This document shows positions 14,605-17,065 of a stretch of DNA of 17,065 nucleotides, in pieces. The DNA is taken from contig CAZSBE010000064.1 of assembly GCA_964604955.1 (NCBI GenBank), forward strand, positions 1-17,065, written 5' to 3'. Below the pieces are notes generated by a model that did not search any database, was not told where the DNA came from, and saw only the letters and a list, made by a program, of their open reading frames with translations. Source of the DNA: JALGWA01 sp964604955. Its GTDB lineage: Bacteria; Arandabacterota; Arandabacteria; Arandabacterales; JALGWA01. Numbering within the stretch: the first letter of the stretch is position 1; every line of letters starts with the position of its first letter. Position numbers and translations under genes: made by a program.

Positions 14605-15552
14605 ATGGAGCATATCAGCAATTGGCTGCAGCATACGCTTGACGTCGGTCCGGACACGGCAATCCGCATCATCATTACCGCCATAACCATCCTGTCTCTC
14701 TACATAATCCACAACCTGGTCCTCCACTTCGTCATCCCCAGAATCGAGGACATATACACCCGCTACAGGATCCGCAAGTTCTCCGGTTATGTCATCTTCA
14801 TCATGGGCGCCCTGATTTTAGGCCGCGTCTGGGTCAGGGGCTTCCAGTCCCTCGCGACGTTTCTTGGGCTCCTGTCCGCCGGTATAGCCATCGCCCTCCG
14901 CGACCCCTTCGTGAACCTCGCCGGCTGGTTTTTCATCGTCTGGAGGAGGCCGTTGGAGGTGGGCGACCGGATACAGATAGGCCAGAACGCCGGAGACGTC
15001 ATAGACATACGCGTTTTCCAGTTCACGCTGATGGAAATCGGGAACTGGGTCCATGCCGATCAGAGCACGGGCAGGGTCATACATATCCCGAACGGCAAGG
15101 TCTTCTCGGAGGCACTCGCCAATTACAGCAAGGGCTTCAAGTACATATGGAATGAAATTCCGGTTCTCATCACCTTTGAAAGCAACTGGCAGAAAGCCAG
15201 GGAGGTTCTCCTCGAGATCGGAAGCCGCCACGCGGCCTCTATGAGCGGGGCCGCCGAGCGCCGCCTGAGAGAGGCGGCCAGGAAGTTCATGATCTTCTAC
15301 AATAAGCTCACGCCGACGGTGTATCTGACCGTGGAAGACTGCGGGGTCCTGCTCACGGTACGCTACCTGTGCGAGCCCAGGAATCGCAGGAGCACCGAAC
15401 AGGCGATCTGGGAGGACATATTGCTGGGCTTCGAGGAGCACGACGACATAGACTTCGCGTATCCCACGACGCGCTACTTCGATCTGGCGGCCGAGGGGAA
15501 GCACGCGCTGCGCAACAGGGCCGGCGGCGGAAAAGAGGCCGGCGGCTCCTGA
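14605..15552 (+). CDS. MscS-family mechanosensitive ion channel
   Basis: A 315-aa inner-membrane protein. The helices are at about 20-42, 58-78 and 80-113; the last holds the Gly/Ala-rich pore-lining stretch FLGLLSAGIAIALRDPFVNLAGWFFI. The cytosolic MscS beta-domain follows with RRPLEVGDRIQI, VIDIRVFQFTLM and the diagnostic HIPNGKVFSEALANYSKG. The last about 120 residues form the C-terminal alpha/beta domain. Three helices fit the small MscS type. Role: opens under membrane tension to release solutes on hypo-osmotic shock. RBS AGGGAG is about 7 bases before ATG. It is probably co-transcribed with the NTF2-like gene. It ends 15 bases from the convergent kinase-like gene. Confidence 0.92.
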   Translation: MEHISNWLQHTLDVGPDTAIRIIITAITILSLYIIHNLVLHFVIPRIEDIYTRYRIRKFSGYVIFIMGALILGRVWVRGFQSLATFLGLLSAGIAIALRDPFVNLAGWFFIVWRRPLEVGDRIQIGQNAGDVIDIRVFQFTLMEIGNWVHADQSTGRVIHIPNGKVFSEALANYSKGFKYIWNEIPVLITFESNWQKAREVLLEIGSRHAASMSGAAERRLREAARKFMIFYNKLTPTVYLTVEDCGVLLTVRYLCEPRNRRSTEQAIWEDILLGFEEHDDIDFAYPTTRYFDLAAEGKHALRNRAGGGKEAGGS

Positions 15553-15559
15553 CGGAGCC
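15544..15559. terminator. Short hairpin with the MscS stop codon in its loop
   Basis: GGCTCC (15544-15549), loop TGAC, GGAGCC (15554-15559). The loop contains the TGA stop (15550-15552). It sits between convergent genes and could act in both directions, but lacks a T-run. Confidence 0.35.
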
Positions 15560-15567
15560 CCGCTCCC

Positions 15568-16308
15568 TCACCACTCCATGGTTTCGAGGTGCCGGCAGAG
15601 CCGGGCGACCGTAGGGAACTTCTTCAAGATGAGCGACTGCTTAAGGCCGCTGCATATATACCTGATCGCCAGTGGCTGCCTGGCGTAGTGGCGCGCCCCC
15701 CCCGTGCTTTCGTAAAGGAGCCGCACCAGGTCGCAGATATCGGCTTTTCTGTTCTCTCTCTTCGGCGTATCCCAGTGGAAAAGGTCGAGAAGCTTGATCT
15801 CGAACTCCAGGCCGAAGCGGCTCACGATCACGTTGTCGTCGTGAAGGTCGCCGTGGTACTCGTTCACAAGGTGTATGGCCTCGACGCCCTTCGCCAGCGT
15901 ATAGAGAAGGTGCACGGCCTCGAACGGCCCGAGCCTTCTCCCGGGCCTGTCCTTCAGGAAAGCAGCAAGGGTGTCCCCCATGACATACTCGGAAATGAGG
16001 AACGACACCTGCTCGCCCCTGTATCTGAACACTTCCTCCGTGTGATACTGGATGACGATGGGGCAGTGCCTCAGTTTGTGGAGCTTCCTGGCATACCGCT
16101 TGAGCGTTCGATTACCGGGGTTCCTCCGGGGAAAGAAGAGCTTCGCGGTGCGCTCTATGTCGGTGCGCACCTCTGCGATTCTGAATACCTCGCTCTCCCA
16201 GCCCGACCCCAGCCTGGAGAGTATCCTGTATTTGCCCGCGATCACGCGGCCCGGTTCGAGCTCGAAGGACTCTATCTTTTTCGGCTCCGTCGATTTCTTC
16301 TGGGCCAT
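15568..16308 (-). CDS. Protein-kinase-like protein with HGDLHxxN catalytic loop
   Basis: 246 residues from ATG 16308. The glycine loop is LGSGWESEVFRI (33-44), with the third Gly missing. The ATP lysine is K56 in TAKLFF. The catalytic loop is H152-G-D154-L-H-D-D-N159, and the metal-binding Asp is D175 in LLDLFHWD, replacing DFG. HGDLHxxN is typical of aminoglycoside/choline kinase-like and related atypical kinases, while the N-lobe looks Hanks-like. Key catalytic residues are kept, so activity is likely. The C-lobe is short, with no clear APE motif. Start: ATG 16308 is 2 bases after the CorA stop (16311-16313); AGGCGGAAGGGATGG just upstream could be the RBS. An ATG at 16320 would overlap CorA and touch its RBS. 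Position implies co-translation with CorA; regulating it is an inference. Confidence 0.8.
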   Translation of the reverse strand: MAQKKSTEPKKIESFELEPGRVIAGKYRILSRLGSGWESEVFRIAEVRTDIERTAKLFFPRRNPGNRTLKRYARKLHKLRHCPIVIQYHTEEVFRYRGEQVSFLISEYVMGDTLAAFLKDRPGRRLGPFEAVHLLYTLAKGVEAIHLVNEYHGDLHDDNVIVSRFGLEFEIKLLDLFHWDTPKRENRKADICDLVRLLYESTGGARHYARQPLAIRYICSGLKQSLILKKFPTVARLCRHLETMEW

Positions 16309-16310
16309 GC

Positions 16311-17065
16311 CTACAGCCATCCCTTCCGCCTGAAGTAATTGAGCATCGTGAGGCTGATGGCCCCCATCAGTCCGAGCGCCGCAAAATAGCCCCATGGCCA
16401 CCCGAGTTCCGGCATGAATTCGAAGTTCATTCCGTAGATGCCGGCGACGAAAGTGATCGGTATGAATATGGTCGCGATAATAGTGAGCACCTTCATCACT
16501 TCGTTCATGCGGTTGCTGACGCTGGACAGATACGTATCCCGCATGGCCGCCATCATCTCCCGCAGCGATTCGACGGTGTCAATCACCTGGATGGTGTGGT
16601 CATATACGTCCCTGAGGTAAACCACCGTGTCGTCCGTGATAAGCGGCGCCCCGATCCTCTGAAAGCCGTTGATCACATCGCGCAGCGGCCAGACCGACTT
16701 CTTGACGTACAGCACCTCCCTCTTGAGCGAGTATATTTGCTGGAGTATCTCGGTGGTCGGGGCGGCGATGAGACCGTCCTCGATCTCGTCCGTCTTATCG
16801 CCGAACCACTCCACGATGCTGAAGTAGTTGTCGACAATCGCATCTACCAGGGAATATGCGAGGTAGTCGGGGCCCATCTTCCTGACGTGGCCCTTGGCCG
16901 TGCGGATGCGCTCGCGCACGTGCTCGAATACGTCTCCGGGCTTCTCCTGGAAGGAGATGACATAGTCGGGCCCTATTATGATGCTGACCTGTTCGCCGAG
17001 GACTCCGCCCCCTGATTCATCCACGGACAGCATCTTCACCACGACGTATATGTAATCTCCGAAGT
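16311..17065 (-). CDS. corA: CorA-family divalent metal ion channel (5' partial)
   Basis: The frame runs off the right edge; the codons beyond the GTG at 17042 read FGDYIYVV and continue the family's N-terminal domain (then VVKMLSVDE, EQVSIIIGPDYVISFQE), so the real start is outside. The visible part includes the helical stalk (YSLVDAIVDNYF, REVLYVKKSVWPLRDVING, DVYDHTIQVIDTVESLREMMAAMRDTYLS). Two C-terminal helices follow, the first ending in the hallmark selectivity motif YGMNF, then WPWGYFAALGLMGAISLTML and a basic tail FRRKGWL. Known CorA proteins take up Mg2+ (also Co2+, Ni2+) as pentamers; some relatives are Zn2+ exporters, so the direction is not certain. The downstream kinase-like gene starts 2 bases after the stop. 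Confidence 0.93.
   Translation of the reverse strand, partial: FGDYIYVVVKMLSVDESGGGVLGEQVSIIIGPDYVISFQEKPGDVFEHVRERIRTAKGHVRKMGPDYLAYSLVDAIVDNYFSIVEWFGDKTDEIEDGLIAAPTTEILQQIYSLKREVLYVKKSVWPLRDVINGFQRIGAPLITDDTVVYLRDVYDHTIQVIDTVESLREMMAAMRDTYLSSVSNRMNEVMKVLTIIATIFIPITFVAGIYGMNFEFMPELGWPWGYFAALGLMGAISLTMLNYFRRKGWL

Overview
The window is a GC-rich bacterial chromosome segment with normal Shine-Dalgarno starts. No phage, IS, tRNA, rRNA or CRISPR sequence was seen. The first gene encodes a secreted gingipain-type (C25) protease with a C-terminal type IX secretion (T9SS-type) sorting domain. Later there is a zinc-ribbon/Ser-Thr kinase/TPR fusion. This combination points to the wider FCB group, probably one of its uncultured candidate phyla (Zixibacteria, Eisenbacteria, Krumholzibacteriota or Latescibacteria-like). 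That placement is inferred from gene content only.

Layout. 1-3660: C25 protease whose start lies left of the window. 3751-4021: small gene with promoter and RBS but a one-base frameshift. 4022-4499: no convincing gene; it holds a perfect 12-bp hairpin and a sigma70-like promoter for the next gene. 4500-7487: zinc ribbon + Hanks kinase + TolB/FlgO-like domain + TPR repeats. 7488-7826: non-coding leader. 7827-10044: two-gene ABC exporter of NatAB type. 10052-11289: ArsR regulator, a 62-aa Cys-rich coiled-coil protein and a secreted Cys-rich protein. 11440-13119: bifunctional FtcD of histidine degradation. 13126-13470 (minus): AhpD-like CxxCxxxH protein. 13622-15552 (plus): unknown protein, NTF2-like protein and MscS channel. 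15568-17065 (minus): CorA metal channel, cut by the right edge, followed by a kinase-like protein.

The most interesting part is 10052-11289. The ArsR promoter carries a 9-4-9 inverted repeat over its -10 box. A related 9-4-9 site lies upstream of the 62-aa gene, so the same regulator may control both. All three proteins carry adjacent cysteine pairs (CC): in the regulator's N-terminus, in the small cytoplasmic protein and in the exported protein. This suggests a thiol-based metal or metalloid sensing, buffering and export unit. The ligand cannot be read from the sequence.

Two kinase-type proteins are present. The large TPR fusion is a canonical HRD/DFG kinase. The small one, translationally coupled to CorA, has an HGDLHxxN catalytic loop and could tune metal transport. 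Several gene ends carry strong GC hairpins without a T-run. In two of them the stop codon sits in the hairpin loop.
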